Source: Candidatus Aramenus sp. CH1 (GTDB lineage Archaea; Thermoproteota; Thermoprotei_A; Sulfolobales; Sulfolobaceae). From it: a DNA stretch of 64,000 nucleotides. Below are positions 27,917 through 36,859 of this stretch, one piece after another (the first letter of the stretch is position 1; each line of letters opens with the position of its first letter). The notes under the pieces are model-generated. The model saw nothing but the letters and a program-made list of their open reading frames with translations, searched no databases and had not been told where the DNA came from. The position numbers and the translations under genes are program-made. The DNA lies in the NCBI GenBank assembly GCA_022678445.1, contig JALBWU010000001.1, positions 62,001 to 126,000 of the forward strand. Direction: 5' to 3'.

Positions 27917-28873
27917 ATGGACTTTTACGCGATAGTTCACAACGACTTTGACGGTACTGCCTCCGCAGCGGTGTACTCGAGGGCCGTGAACTCCTTACCA
28001 AAGAAGGTCTGGTTCACGGAACCCACCAAGTTACACAACCTTCTGGCGAAGCTAGAGCTAAGGGGAGTAAGCAACGTAATGATAGCAGACCTAGGGATAA
28101 ACGCCTCCACTTTACCGTCAATAGTGGAGAGCTTGAAGAGGCTAGTGGGAGAAGGGGCTAAAGTGCAGTGGTTTGACCACCACGTGTGGAAGGAGGAATG
28201 GAAGAGCAAGCTAAAGGAAATTGGGGTAGAGGTATACCACGACACCTCAACTTGTGGGGCAGGGGTAGTACACAAGTACATGAATCCAAACGACGAGTTC
28301 TCGGCGAAGTTGGTCTCAGCGGACTGCTCAGTTGACATCTGGTTGCACGACGACCCCATGGGAGAGAAGCTTAGGAGGGTGGTAGAAGGGAACAGAGACT
28401 TCGCGTGGAAGGAGAAGCTAATACAGACCTTCTACAACGGCGTCCTCTGGAACGACGAGTTCCAGAAGATCTTGGAGGACAAGGTCGACGAGGAGTTGAG
28501 GGGGTACCAGAGGCTGAAGAAGTACTACAAGGTTATAGAAGTGGACGGGAAGAAGGTGGCGGTGGCGATAAGGTGGAAGGGTGCCCCTGACATAAGCTAC
28601 GCTGGGCAATACATAATGACCAGGTCTGGAGCAGTGGTGTTTGCCTCGGCCAACGGCAAGGCAATATCCTTCAGGAGCAACCGCTACGAGGTGAGGAAGT
28701 TCGCGGTAAGGCTAGGGGGTGGAGGCCACCCGTTAGCTGCGGGGGCTGGACTTAAGTTACCCCTAATCTACAGAGTGCTCAGGAGGTTTGGCTGGGTCAC
28801 CCCGGCACTTAACTGGGTGTCAAACGTGGTAAGTAACGTGATAAAGGAAGAGGGCTTCACGGAGTACAAGTGA
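27917..28873 (+). CDS. DHH/DHHA1-family phosphoesterase
   Basis: A 318-residue protein with DHH motifs in order: IVHNDFDGTASAA (motif I), MIADLGINAS (II), VQWFDHHVWKEEW (III, DHH), an Asp-rich motif IV (SADCSVDIWLHDDP), and the C-terminal DHHA1 signature VRLGGGGHPLAAGAGL. These metal-dependent enzymes cleave oligoribonucleotides (nanoRNA), pAp or cyclic dinucleotides, or act as RecJ-like nucleases. Length fits the nanoRNase/oligoribonuclease type. It is preceded by isochorismatase-like and EndoV genes on the same strand. Confidence 0.82.
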   Translation: MDFYAIVHNDFDGTASAAVYSRAVNSLPKKVWFTEPTKLHNLLAKLELRGVSNVMIADLGINASTLPSIVESLKRLVGEGAKVQWFDHHVWKEEWKSKLKEIGVEVYHDTSTCGAGVVHKYMNPNDEFSAKLVSADCSVDIWLHDDPMGEKLRRVVEGNRDFAWKEKLIQTFYNGVLWNDEFQKILEDKVDEELRGYQRLKKYYKVIEVDGKKVAVAIRWKGAPDISYAGQYIMTRSGAVVFASANGKAISFRSNRYEVRKFAVRLGGGGHPLAAGAGLKLPLIYRVLRRFGWVTPALNWVSNVVSNVIKEEGFTEYK

Positions 28874-28963
28874 GTCCTCTGGAGCGAGTACTCCCCTTTC
28901 TGTAAAACTATATGTTTCTCAACAAACTTAAAATACTTTACCCAACAGCGTTAAGGTGGAAAC

Positions 28964-28972
28964 GTTTTAAAT
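28964..28972 (+). promoter_or_regulatory. TATA box of the peroxiredoxin gene
   Basis: GTTTTAAAT lies about 26 bases before a predicted start near 28994 and 33-41 bases before ATG 29005. The short leader contains GTGAG, a partial Shine-Dalgarno match. The 90 bases between here and the DHH stop show nothing else. Confidence 0.5.
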
Positions 28973-29004
28973 CCGCTTTAACTAGTAGTTTGTAGTGAGT
29001 CTAA

Positions 29005-29652
29005 ATGGTGAAGGTATACCAGAAGTTCCCAGATGTGCAAGTCATCACAACTAAGGGACCTATTGACTTCTACAAGGACATATTTGGAAAGGGAAGGTGG
29101 CTGTTCCTGTTTGCACACCCAGCTGACTTCACGCCAGTATGTACTACCGAGTTCGTCGGCTTCAACAAGGTCTACGACGAGTTCGACAGGATGGGAGTCC
29201 AGCTAATGGGACTTAGCGTGGACAGCATCTACTCCCACATAGCTTGGCTCAACGACATTGAACAGAGGTATGGCGAAAGGATAAAGTTCCCCGTAATTGC
29301 CGACCCCGACAAGAAGCTGGCTAGGCTACTTGACTTAGTGGACGAGAGTTCCGGAGTAACTGTTAGGGGAGTGTTCATAGTTGACCCAACAGGGACAATA
29401 AGGTTCCTGGCGCAGTATCCAATCGAAGCTGGTAGAAAGATTGAGGAGATGGTAAGGATAACTAAGGCAGTCATGGTAGCCTACAAGGCTAAGGTGGCCA
29501 CACCGGCAGACTGGGAGCCAGGCAAGGAAGTAGTGATAGGAGCACCTACTACCCTAGATGAGGCACAGTTCAGGATAAAGATGCCTAACGCTAAGGCGTG
29601 GTACCTAGTGTTTAAGAAGTACGAGGAACTGCCTCAAGATCAAAGAGTCTGA
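29005..29652 (+). CDS. Peroxiredoxin (Prx6/AhpC-like, 1-Cys)
   Basis: A 215-residue peroxiredoxin of the archaeal Prx6 group. The peroxidatic Cys sits in FAHPADFTPVCTTEFVGF, with the conserved Arg in TVRGVFIVDPTG. The C-terminal arm (PADWEPGKEVVIGAPTT) is typical of this group, but no resolving Cys is present after the peroxidatic one, so it should work as a 1-Cys enzyme needing an external thiol partner. It probably protects against hydrogen peroxide generated in aerobic, metal-rich acid. It has its own promoter and a T-rich end shared with the convergent metallophosphoesterase. Confidence 0.93.
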   Translation: MVKVYQKFPDVQVITTKGPIDFYKDIFGKGRWLFLFAHPADFTPVCTTEFVGFNKVYDEFDRMGVQLMGLSVDSIYSHIAWLNDIEQRYGERIKFPVIADPDKKLARLLDLVDESSGVTVRGVFIVDPTGTIRFLAQYPIEAGRKIEEMVRITKAVMVAYKAKVATPADWEPGKEVVIGAPTTLDEAQFRIKMPNAKAWYLVFKKYEELPQDQRV

Positions 29653-29676
29653 TTTTTTCAATTTATTTTGTTTTTA
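29653..29676 (+). terminator. T-rich terminator-like stretch after the peroxiredoxin gene
   Basis: TTTTTT at 29653-29658 directly after the stop and further T-runs up to 29676 fit archaeal intrinsic termination, which needs T-runs but no hairpin. It lies partly within the end of the convergent metallophosphoesterase gene. Confidence 0.4.
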
Positions 29677-30347
29677 GGTTTCTCCTCTCCGTCTACTTCT
29701 GTTTCGTCAATCCTTATTATCGTAAATTTCTTGTTGGCAGGTAACGCCACGTTGTAAACCTTTACTCCTCTGACCACCGCGTAAGTAACCTTGGCGTAGT
29801 GAGCGTGGCCGTGAACGGAGACGTGAGGGAGGCACTTAACCTCTTCCAACAAGTTGTAACCAAGACCAGGGTAGGCGAACCTCTTCTCCCCGTAGACCGT
29901 AGCGAAGGTGGTGGCGTAATGCGTGAGGAGGATCTTAAAACCACTGGAGGAACACAGTAACTCCTCGATCTTTTCCTTCCTCTTGATATAGAAGGACTCG
30001 TCGAAGCTCTTAAGCCTTTGGTAAAAGGTGGGCTTCTCTATTACCCCCTCGCTCCCGACCACGGTGATCCCTCCAAGCTCCACCTTCTGGTCCTCTAGCC
30101 ATATCACTTCTGGGTACTTTTCCCTGAACTTCTCCCTGTACTCTACGAAGTCCTCGTTTCCAAAGGTAGCCACTACCTTGAACTTCTTTAGCGCGTTATA
30201 CACTGGGTCGAAGTGGAGGTAGTTTCCCTTTTCCGTCAGGTCACCAGCTAGGAGGACTAGCTCTACCTCTGGGAGGTACCTGAATGCGACGAAGAAGTCA
30301 TTTAGGTACCTAGGGGAATGAATGTCGGATATTGCGCCAATTAGCAT
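29658..30347 (-). CDS. Calcineurin-like metallophosphoesterase
   Basis: A 229-residue phosphoesterase with all dinuclear-metal motifs in order: GAISDIHS (residue 5), LLAGDLTEKG (D near 37), TFGNED, ILLTHYAT and VHGHAH. The substrate may be a phosphomonoester, phosphodiester or cyclic nucleotide. It starts 32 bases from the divergent DUF763 gene, so they share a promoter region. Its end runs into the T-rich end of the peroxiredoxin transcript. Confidence 0.87.
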   Translation of the reverse strand: MLIGAISDIHSPRYLNDFFVAFRYLPEVELVLLAGDLTEKGNYLHFDPVYNALKKFKVVATFGNEDFVEYREKFREKYPEVIWLEDQKVELGGITVVGSEGVIEKPTFYQRLKSFDESFYIKRKEKIEELLCSSSGFKILLTHYATTFATVYGEKRFAYPGLGYNLLEEVKCLPHVSVHGHAHYAKVTYAVVRGVKVYNVALPANKKFTIIRIDETEVDGEEKPKNKIN

Positions 30348-30379
30348 AGTTTAATAGTACTACATTGGGATTAATAACT

Positions 30380-31528
30380 ATGGAAATTGAGGGTATAGCT
30401 GACTTACCTCTACACACTGGGAAGGTTCCGGAGTGGCTAGTGCCAATAATGAGGAGGTTGGCAAAGGCAATAATAGACGTCATGGTGGTGGAGTGGGGCC
30501 CAGAGAAAGTACTGGAGAGGCTCTCGAACCCGCTCTGGTTCCAGGGATTCAACAACGCCATAGCGATGGACTGGGACTCCTCAGGCTCTACGACCGTAAC
30601 GATGGGCATCCTAAAGGACGTAGTGGATCCCAGGGAAGAGGGTTTCGCAGTGCTTGGAGGGAAGGGGAGCAACGCCCTTAAAGTGCCCGAGGAGGCGGTA
30701 GCCCTGTCCAAGGTATACGACGTAGACCCTGAGGAGATAGCCAGGATGAGCAGGCTTATCGCCAAGGTAGACACGACCTTGATCCAGGACGGCCACCAGC
30801 TCTACCACCACTCCTTAGCCGTGACAGAGAGGGGTTACTGGATTGTGATCCAGCAGGGCATGAACTTGGAGACGAGGTTTGCCAGGAGGTACCACTGGAA
30901 GAAGACTGAGAACTTCACCTCTTCCCCCCACGAGGCAATCTCCGGGACAAAGGGAATAGCTGTAAACGTAGTTGAGAAGGAAAAGGCGAGCACTAGGAAA
31001 CTAGTGCTTGACCTCCTTAGGGAGAACCCGAAGCGCTTAGTAGAGGACTACTTGAGAGCGTTCTCGGCGTTGAGGGGACAGTCCACCTTGGACGCGTGGA
31101 CAAAGGGGGGTACGATGGCGGCAATCTCTAGGGAGGCAAAGTTAATATACATGAAGCCAGTCGACGTGAAAAGGGTTAGGCAAGTGCTCGAAAACGTCTA
31201 CAGCCAACAGCCAGACAGCCTAGAGGAGGCCCTGCTACAGGGAGTAGGGCCCTCGACCGCTAGGGCCCTCTACTTGATCGCCGACCTAATCTACAGGGAA
31301 CCTCCTTCCTATAACGACCCGGTTACCACCCCCTACGATCCCTTCAAGTACGCGTTCGCCATAGGCGGAAAGGACGGAATCCCTTACCCCGTCAACGTAA
31401 AGGTTGCAGAGGAGGTCATAACGACGCTGGAGGACTTCGTCAACAGGGCGAGACTGGATAAAAAAGATAAAAGCCTATCTTTGAATAAAATAAGGGAAAT
31501 TAAGCTTGGAGTTAAGGAAAGGACTTGA
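30380..31528 (+). CDS. DUF763 protein
   Basis: A 382-residue member of DUF763, recognised from GIADLPLHTGKVPEWLVPIMRRLA at the N-terminus, the DSSGSTTV and ARRYHWK segments and conserved His-Gln pattern DGHQLYHHS. Near the C-terminus LLQGVGPSTARALYLIA reads as a helix-hairpin-helix DNA-binding element. The family has no settled function; nucleic-acid binding is an inference. I start at ATG 30380, since TTTAATAGTA at 30348-30357 is a TATA box about 25 bases upstream. Its last 23 bases overlap the citrate synthase gene, suggesting coupled translation. Confidence 0.85.
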   Translation: MEIEGIADLPLHTGKVPEWLVPIMRRLAKAIIDVMVVEWGPEKVLERLSNPLWFQGFNNAIAMDWDSSGSTTVTMGILKDVVDPREEGFAVLGGKGSNALKVPEEAVALSKVYDVDPEEIARMSRLIAKVDTTLIQDGHQLYHHSLAVTERGYWIVIQQGMNLETRFARRYHWKKTENFTSSPHEAISGTKGIAVNVVEKEKASTRKLVLDLLRENPKRLVEDYLRAFSALRGQSTLDAWTKGGTMAAISREAKLIYMKPVDVKRVRQVLENVYSQQPDSLEEALLQGVGPSTARALYLIADLIYREPPSYNDPVTTPYDPFKYAFAIGGKDGIPYPVNVKVAEEVITTLEDFVNRARLDKKDKSLSLNKIREIKLGVKERT

Positions 31529-32621
31529 GGACATAGCAGTAAAGGAGACCAGCATAACCTACATTGACGGCGAACTGGGGAGGCTTTACTACAGGGGGTA
31601 CTCCATTTTCGACTTGGCGGAGTTCTCCAACTTCGAGGAGACCGCCTACCTAATATGGTACGGAAAGCTTCCTAACAGGGAAGAGCTCGGGGAAATAAGG
31701 GAGAAGCTCGCCTCCAAGAGGGAGCTACCTCCTTCTGTGACGAAGTACCTCATGGAGATAAAAAAGGACAGCAACCCCATGGACGTCCTCAGGACGGCGG
31801 TAAGCATGTTAGGCGTGGATGACACCGATAGCTCGAGCATCATGGAGAAGTCCATATCTATAGCCTCAAAGATACCGACTATCATAGCCTATTTCTTGAG
31901 GTTGAGGCGGGGTAAAGACATTGTCCACCCTGACGAGTCCCTCTCACACGCCGAAAACTTCTACTACATGGTGAACGGAAAGAGGCCCAGCGATCTGGAG
32001 AGCAAGACCATGAACGTAGCACTCATCCTGCACATGGACCACGAGATGAACGCCTCCACCTTCGCGTGTCTCGTTGTGGCCTCCACCTTGTCCGACATAT
32101 ACTCGTCTGTTGTAGCTGGGATTTCGGCGCTCAAGGGTCCCCTCCACGGCGGGGCAAATAGCGAGGCACTAAAACAGTTCATGGAGATAGGCGACAAGGA
32201 GAAGGCCGAGGAGTACGTCCTCAGCAAGCTGGCAAAGGGTGAGAGGCTGATGGGCTTCGGCCACAGGATCTACAAGACCTACGACCCGAGGGCAAAGATA
32301 CTGAAGGGGTACGCTGAAGGCGTAACCAAGGAAAAGGGGATCTACAACTTGTACGAAGTGGCCCAGAAGGTCGAAGAAGTAGGCGTTAAGTATTTGGGGA
32401 GCAAGGGGATATACCCAAACGTTGACTTCTACTCTGGCCTAGTGTTCTACTCCCTAGGCTTTGACGCTGACATGTTCCCCACGGTATTTGCCTCAGCTAG
32501 GGTCGTGGGATGGACGGCCCACGTAATAGAGTACCTCAAGAACAACAGGCTAATTAGGCCAAAGGCTATCTACGTTGGCGAGATAGGCAGGAAGTACGTC
32601 CCAATAGACGATAGGCAATGA
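31506..32621 (+). CDS. gltA: Citrate synthase (citrate/2-methylcitrate synthase family)
   Basis: A 371-residue archaeal-length citrate synthase. Catalytic residues lie in GPLHGGANSEAL (His), GFGHRIYKTYDPRA (His) and NVDFYSGLVFYSLG (Asp); YYRGYSIFDLA is the usual N-terminal motif. It condenses acetyl-CoA and oxaloacetate at the entry of the TCA cycle; archaeal forms often accept propionyl-CoA too. Start is TTG 31506 within the DUF763 gene. Followed 14 bases later by the DUF47 gene. Confidence 0.94.
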   Translation: MELRKGLEDIAVKETSITYIDGELGRLYYRGYSIFDLAEFSNFEETAYLIWYGKLPNREELGEIREKLASKRELPPSVTKYLMEIKKDSNPMDVLRTAVSMLGVDDTDSSSIMEKSISIASKIPTIIAYFLRLRRGKDIVHPDESLSHAENFYYMVNGKRPSDLESKTMNVALILHMDHEMNASTFACLVVASTLSDIYSSVVAGISALKGPLHGGANSEALKQFMEIGDKEKAEEYVLSKLAKGERLMGFGHRIYKTYDPRAKILKGYAEGVTKEKGIYNLYEVAQKVEEVGVKYLGSKGIYPNVDFYSGLVFYSLGFDADMFPTVFASARVVGWTAHVIEYLKNNRLIRPKAIYVGEIGRKYVPIDDRQ

Positions 32622-32635
32622 GCTTTTAATAATGG

Positions 32636-33313
32636 ATGAACGATAGATTTCTTGTGATCAAACTAACCCTAAATAAAGAACAAATACTGTTCTCCAAGGT
32701 ACTGCAGATAGCGGAGAACATAAAAGACGGGACCAACAGGCTGACCTCGCTTTACGAGAACGTATTCCGCAGGAACTACAACGATGCCCTAGCTGAAATG
32801 GTTAGGATCAAGGGGGTCTACGAGAGGATAGCCCTCATTAGGGAAGAGGTGGTCTCCATGATCTACGGTGAGGCCTTCCTGCCGGACTTCAAGGAGTCCA
32901 TGATGATGTTGACCCAGTCCCTTTACGAGACCATGAAGGCAATAAAGGACTCCGGAAGGGCAATATCGTCCAGGAGGCCTGACGAGAAGCTCTGCTCTGC
33001 CCTCCAAAGCAACATAATGATCTACCTCTCCACGATAAACGACGCGTCCGAAAAGCTCGTCACCATGATCTCGTTGCTCCAGAAGGACGTGGGAGAGGCA
33101 GTAAAAATAGGGAAGGAGATACAGCTATTGGAAAGGAACGGGGACGACATAAAGGACGCATTGATACAGAGGTTATACGAGATAGAGAAGGACAGCGATA
33201 TAATCAGCATCCTACAGATGAAGGACGTGATAATATTCCTCGACGACATCTTGGACAGCATGGAGGAGAGCTCCTTGTCTATAGAGACCTTGTACGCAAC
33301 GCTAAAGGCCTAG
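32636..33313 (+). CDS. DUF47/PhoU-like phosphate transport accessory protein
   Basis: A 225-residue all-helical protein of the PhoU-like DUF47 family: long amphipathic helices with acidic metal-binding patterns (LLERNGDDIKDALIQRLYEIEKDSDIISI; IIFLDDILDSMEESS, E/DxxxD repeats). These proteins pair with PiT permeases and regulate phosphate uptake. Here the PiT permease gene is on the opposite strand and overlaps its last 12 bases, so the pair is convergent rather than co-transcribed, opposite to the usual pit-accessory order. Confidence 0.85.
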   Translation: MNDRFLVIKLTLNKEQILFSKVLQIAENIKDGTNRLTSLYENVFRRNYNDALAEMVRIKGVYERIALIREEVVSMIYGEAFLPDFKESMMMLTQSLYETMKAIKDSGRAISSRRPDEKLCSALQSNIMIYLSTINDASEKLVTMISLLQKDVGEAVKIGKEIQLLERNGDDIKDALIQRLYEIEKDSDIISILQMKDVIIFLDDILDSMEESSLSIETLYATLKA

Positions 33314-34258
33314 TATACTTTTTATGACCCCAAAGGCTGCTAATGAAGCTATGATGGCGATAAAGGGGGAAGTCCCCCACCCCTTAGCCACTTGCTTTAA
33401 CTGCCTCCTCACGTCGTAGCCGAAGCTCCTAAAGCTGAGGCCTATTATCCCTCCCATGGTGGTCTGAGTTATGGATATGGGCACGCCGAGGACGGTGAAT
33501 ACCTCGGATATAACGTCGCTTCCAAGCAGGGCTGAGGTAGCGCTAACGTAGCCCAGCTTTGTCACTCTGAACCCCACGACTATAGATGCCTTTTTGGAGC
33601 TGAAGTATATGCCCAGAGCCGCCGCAAGGGCGTAAAGTGGAGCTACCACGTAGTATGGAAATGCAACTAACCCTGCAGAGACTATGATGCCTATGGCGTT
33701 TGCCCCCGTCACAAAGGAGGTGAACACTGACGAGAAGATTATGAGAACCTTGTATATCCTCATCTCCCTCAGTAGGTTCTTCTCCTTTCTCACTATCCTG
33801 CTTAGGGTGAAGTACATGGCCAGGGAAAACGCTATGGCAAGGAGGGGTGAGAAGCCCCAGGAAACCACGGTAAACCAGAACTTGAACCAGTTGAAGTTCA
33901 GATCCCTAGACACCAGTACAATAACTGCCAGAGAAGGGTATATCATTTGGCTTAGGGAAGAGGGGATACCAGCCTTGTTTAAGTAGTAGAAGGCTACTAT
34001 TGACGCAAAGAGGGCTGAGAAGACTGTTATCTCCCCCAACAGCTCAGGCCCTCCAATCTCGCCGTAAATTGAGGACGCCATAGTGTAGCTGCCAACGGCA
34101 GTACCCAAGAAGATGCTCACGGCGCTGATTAGGTAGGAGTACTTCCTCTTCAGTGCATTAGTGGACACCAGTATACCTAGTGCCGTTGCGGAGTTGTTGC
34201 CCCCGACAATGAAGGACGAGATTAGTCCTACGACGAATATAAGGAGGCTAATGAACAT
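33302..34258 (-). CDS. PiT-family inorganic phosphate permease
   Basis: A 318-residue Pho4/PiT transporter. The duplicated signature is visible as FIVGGNNSATALGILVSTNAL near residue 16 and FVTGANAIGIIVSAGL near residue 182, with about ten membrane helices. It would import phosphate with a cation or proton. It directly follows (no spacer) a ribbon-helix-helix gene on the same strand and converges with DUF47. Confidence 0.9.
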   Translation of the reverse strand: MFISLLIFVVGLISSFIVGGNNSATALGILVSTNALKRKYSYLISAVSIFLGTAVGSYTMASSIYGEIGGPELLGEITVFSALFASIVAFYYLNKAGIPSSLSQMIYPSLAVIVLVSRDLNFNWFKFWFTVVSWGFSPLLAIAFSLAMYFTLSRIVRKEKNLLREMRIYKVLIIFSSVFTSFVTGANAIGIIVSAGLVAFPYYVVAPLYALAAALGIYFSSKKASIVVGFRVTKLGYVSATSALLGSDVISEVFTVLGVPISITQTTMGGIIGLSFRSFGYDVRRQLKQVAKGWGTSPFIAIIASLAAFGVIKSILGL

Positions 34259-34462
34259 TTACCTTGTACCTTTTGAGTCTAGGTATCTTATGTACTCGTA
34301 GATTGCGTCCCTGATTAGGTCGCTCCTGTTTTGGTAGCCCAACTCTTTCACTAGGCTATCTATCTTTTCTAAAAGCTCTTCCTCTAACTTGAAGGATATT
34401 GTTACGGTTTGACTTATGTCCAGTTCAATAATACCGCCGGGCAACTTCTTTACGGCGTCCAT
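34259..34462 (-). CDS. Ribbon-helix-helix (CopG/NikR-like) DNA-binding protein
   Basis: Sixty-seven residues with a RHH fold: strand TVTISFKLEEELLEKIDSLVKELGYQNRSDLIRDAIYEYIRYL spans residues 19-61, including the Asn-Arg-Ser-Asp turn that caps helix B. No NikR metal domain follows. Its stop abuts the PiT permease start, so the two are one transcription unit and autoregulation of phosphate uptake is likely, by inference. Confidence 0.8.
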   Translation of the reverse strand: MDAVKKLPGGIIELDISQTVTISFKLEEELLEKIDSLVKELGYQNRSDLIRDAIYEYIRYLDSKGTR

Positions 34463-34532
34463 CTGCTCATCATAGTATATGCCTCCCTATATTAGATAAA
34501 CTTTTTGTAGAACGTGTTACCGTACTTTCAAA

Positions 34533-34590
34533 CCTAGCTACCCGTGAGCTCGCGTGGTGAGTCAACAGAAGTTCAGTCTCTCTTGCTAGG
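34533..34590. other. Possible structured element between divergent genes
   Basis: CCTAGC (34533-34538) and GCTAGG (34585-34590) pair over about 46 bases, and inner short pairings (AAC/GTT) are possible. It lies between the divergent RHH and Hel308 genes. It could be an operator, a small RNA or chance; no C/D or H/ACA box pattern is convincing. The rest of the gap holds the two promoters. Confidence 0.2.
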
Positions 34591-34628
34591 CAATTTCGCT
34601 TTTTAATTGGGCTAACTAAAAAGCATTT

Positions 34629-36746
34629 GTGGAGTTTCTGCCCGTTGACCAGCTTAACGTAGACCAGAGGGTAATTGAGGTAATCAAGTCCAGGGGGATA
34701 ACTAAGCTAAACCCTGTCCAGTCAGAGGCAGTTAGGAGTGGGCTCTTAGAGGGAAGGAGGCTCCTCGTGACGACCCCCACGGGCTCCGGTAAGACGCTGA
34801 TAGCGGAGCTCGGGATGATAAGCAGGATCTTGGACGAGGGAGGAAAGGCCGTATACGTGACTCCCTTGAGGGCCCTTACCTCGGAGAAGTTTGCGACGCT
34901 CAAGCACTGGGAGAGATTGGGCTTGAAGGTGGAGATGTCCTCTGGCGACTATGACACAGACGACGAGTGGTTAAGGGACTACGACGTCATCGTGACCACC
35001 TACGAGAAGTTGGACTCGCTTTGGAGGCATAGGCCCAGTTGGTTAAAGGAGGTCACCTATTACGTCCTGGACGAACTACACTACCTCAACGACTCCGAGA
35101 GGGGGCCGGTCGTGGAGAGCGTCGCAGTTAGGGCAAAGAAGAGGAACCTACTGGCCTTGAGCGCTACGGTGAGCAACTACAAGGAAATAGCGTCGTGGCT
35201 CAACGCCGAGCCCATAGCTACCAACTGGAGGCCCGTCCCCTTAAAGGAGGGGATAATCCTGGAGGACAAGAAGGGGTGCACAGTTATCTTCCAAGACAAC
35301 ACTGTGCTCACTTTGAGGGGGAACGACGCCATAACCTCCTATACCCTTCACGTAGTTAAGAACGGGGGACAAGTGTTGGTGTTCAGGAACTCTAGGAAGA
35401 CCGCTGAGACCACGGCTAAGAAGCTAGCAGTTGCCATGGAGGAAGTGGACCTCAACGATAAGGAGCTCCTGGAGGTCTCAAGGAGGTTTAAGGAGGTCGA
35501 GGACGGCGGAGAAGGTGAGAGGGAACTGCTGAGCGAACTGGCGCTGAGGGGAGTTGCGTTTCACCACGCTGGTCTGTCCAAGGGACTAAGGGACGTGATA
35601 GAGGCCTCTTTCAGGGAGAGGAAGCTGAAGGTCATCGTAGCCACCCCTACCCTGGCAGCTGGAGTTAACTTGCCCGCTAGGGTCGTCATAGTGGGGGACA
35701 TCTACCGTTTTAACAGGAAGCTGATTGGCTACAAAGAGGAGATATCTGTGATGGAGTACAAGCAGATGAGCGGGAGGGCGGGGAGACCGGGGTTCGACGA
35801 CTACGGCGAGTCGCTCATAGTCGTGAGGGACAGGAAGAACGTAGAGAGGGTAATGAAGAAGTACGTACTTTCAGACCCAGAGCCCATAGAGTCTAAGCTG
35901 GGCAACGAGTCCTCCTTCTACAAGTTCGTTCTCGGGATCCTGGCCAGCGAGGGGGCCTTAAGCGAAGAGGAGCTGATGGACTTCGTAGACCAGACGCTCT
36001 TGGACAAGGAGATAGCGAGGAGCTACTTCCAATCGGGCGTCAAGTGGCTCAAGGAGAACGGCTTCATAGAGGGTGAGGACAAGCTGAGGTTGACCACCTT
36101 TGGTAGGAGGGTCTCAGACCTCTACGTCAACCCGTTCACCGCTAAGATTGTGAGGGACTACTTAAGCGGGTCGGAGGTCGGCTGTAACTTGGCTTACCTC
36201 CACCTCTTGGCCTACACTCCAGATGGCCCCTCAATGGGTGTCTCAAAGAGCGAGAAGGACAGGCTATTGGACGAAGTGTATTGTCCCCTATTCGTGGACG
36301 AGCCAGAGGACAACGACGAGTTCTACAACTACTTGTCTGCCATTAAGGTGGCGTTGATAATGAGCGATTGGATTGACGAAGTGGACGAGGACGTCATACT
36401 TCAACGCTACCAGATAGGCTCTGGAGACTTGAGGAACTTAGTAGAGACCATGGACTGGTTGAGCTACAGCGGTTACCACATCGCCAAGGTCATAGGCAGG
36501 GAAGACCACTACGACAATCTATTGACCTTAAACAAGAGAGTGAAGGACGGGATCAAGGAGGAGCTAATACCCCTAGTGCAGATACCCGGCGTGGGTAGGA
36601 AGAGGGCTAGGCTCCTTTACAGCAACGGCATAAAGAGACCAGAAGACGTGGTCATGAACGTGGAGAAAGTAAAGGGGTTATTGGGACAGAAGATTGGTGA
36701 GAAGGTTGCAAAGGAGGCTGCAAGAATTATTGCTGGAGTACGTTAA
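34629..36746 (+). CDS. hjm: Hel308/Hjm superfamily 2 DNA helicase
   Basis: A 705-residue helicase of standard Hel308 length: Q-motif-like [16 protein letters not shown], Walker [17 protein letters not shown], the DELH box in [61 protein letters not shown] (motif VI), a winged helix and ratchet domain, and the C-terminal [17 protein letters not shown] helix-hairpin-helix. It unwinds stalled forks 3' to 5'. Start GTG 34629 lies about 25 bases after a TATA-like CTTTTTAATTGG, so leaderless. Confidence 0.94.
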   Translation: MEFLPVDQLNVDQRVIEVIKSRGITKLNPVQSEAVRSGLLEGRRLLVTTPTGSGKTLIAELGMISRILDEGGKAVYVTPLRALTSEKFATLKHWERLGLKVEMSSGDYDTDDEWLRDYDVIVTTYEKLDSLWRHRPSWLKEVTYYVLDELHYLNDSERGPVVESVAVRAKKRNLLALSATVSNYKEIASWLNAEPIATNWRPVPLKEGIILEDKKGCTVIFQDNTVLTLRGNDAITSYTLHVVKNGGQVLVFRNSRKTAETTAKKLAVAMEEVDLNDKELLEVSRRFKEVEDGGEGERELLSELALRGVAFHHAGLSKGLRDVIEASFRERKLKVIVATPTLAAGVNLPARVVIVGDIYRFNRKLIGYKEEISVMEYKQMSGRAGRPGFDDYGESLIVVRDRKNVERVMKKYVLSDPEPIESKLGNESSFYKFVLGILASEGALSEEELMDFVDQTLLDKEIARSYFQSGVKWLKENGFIEGEDKLRLTTFGRRVSDLYVNPFTAKIVRDYLSGSEVGCNLAYLHLLAYTPDGPSMGVSKSEKDRLLDEVYCPLFVDEPEDNDEFYNYLSAIKVALIMSDWIDEVDEDVILQRYQIGSGDLRNLVETMDWLSYSGYHIAKVIGREDHYDNLLTLNKRVKDGIKEELIPLVQIPGVGRKRARLLYSNGIKRPEDVVMNVEKVKGLLGQKIGEKVAKEAARIIAGVR

Positions 36747-36858
36747 CGGAAAAAGGGAGTTTGAAGGAGATCAGGAGACCTTGGAGAAGTTAAGGAAGGT
36801 TTTGCTGGCCCTAGGAGTAAAGAGTGAAATAAGGGGTAAAAAACTGGTCGTTTTGTAG
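36730..36858 (+). CDS. Small ORF overlapping the end of Hel308
   Basis: A coding-like frame too short for usual cutoffs. From TTG 36730 it gives 42 residues ([15 protein letters not shown], then [19 protein letters not shown] and RGKKLVVL) ending at TAG 36856-36858; an earlier TTG at 36706 would give 50. Pattern is a helix with regular Leu spacing followed by two strands, codons ending as in neighbouring genes, and it fills the whole gap up to pccB, converging with it two bases apart. It overlaps Hel308 by 17 bases (41 from the upstream start), suggesting coupled translation. No function is known to me. Confidence 0.5.
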   Translation: MLEYVNGKREFEGDQETLEKLRKVLLALGVKSEIRGKKLVVL

Positions 36859-36859
36859 T

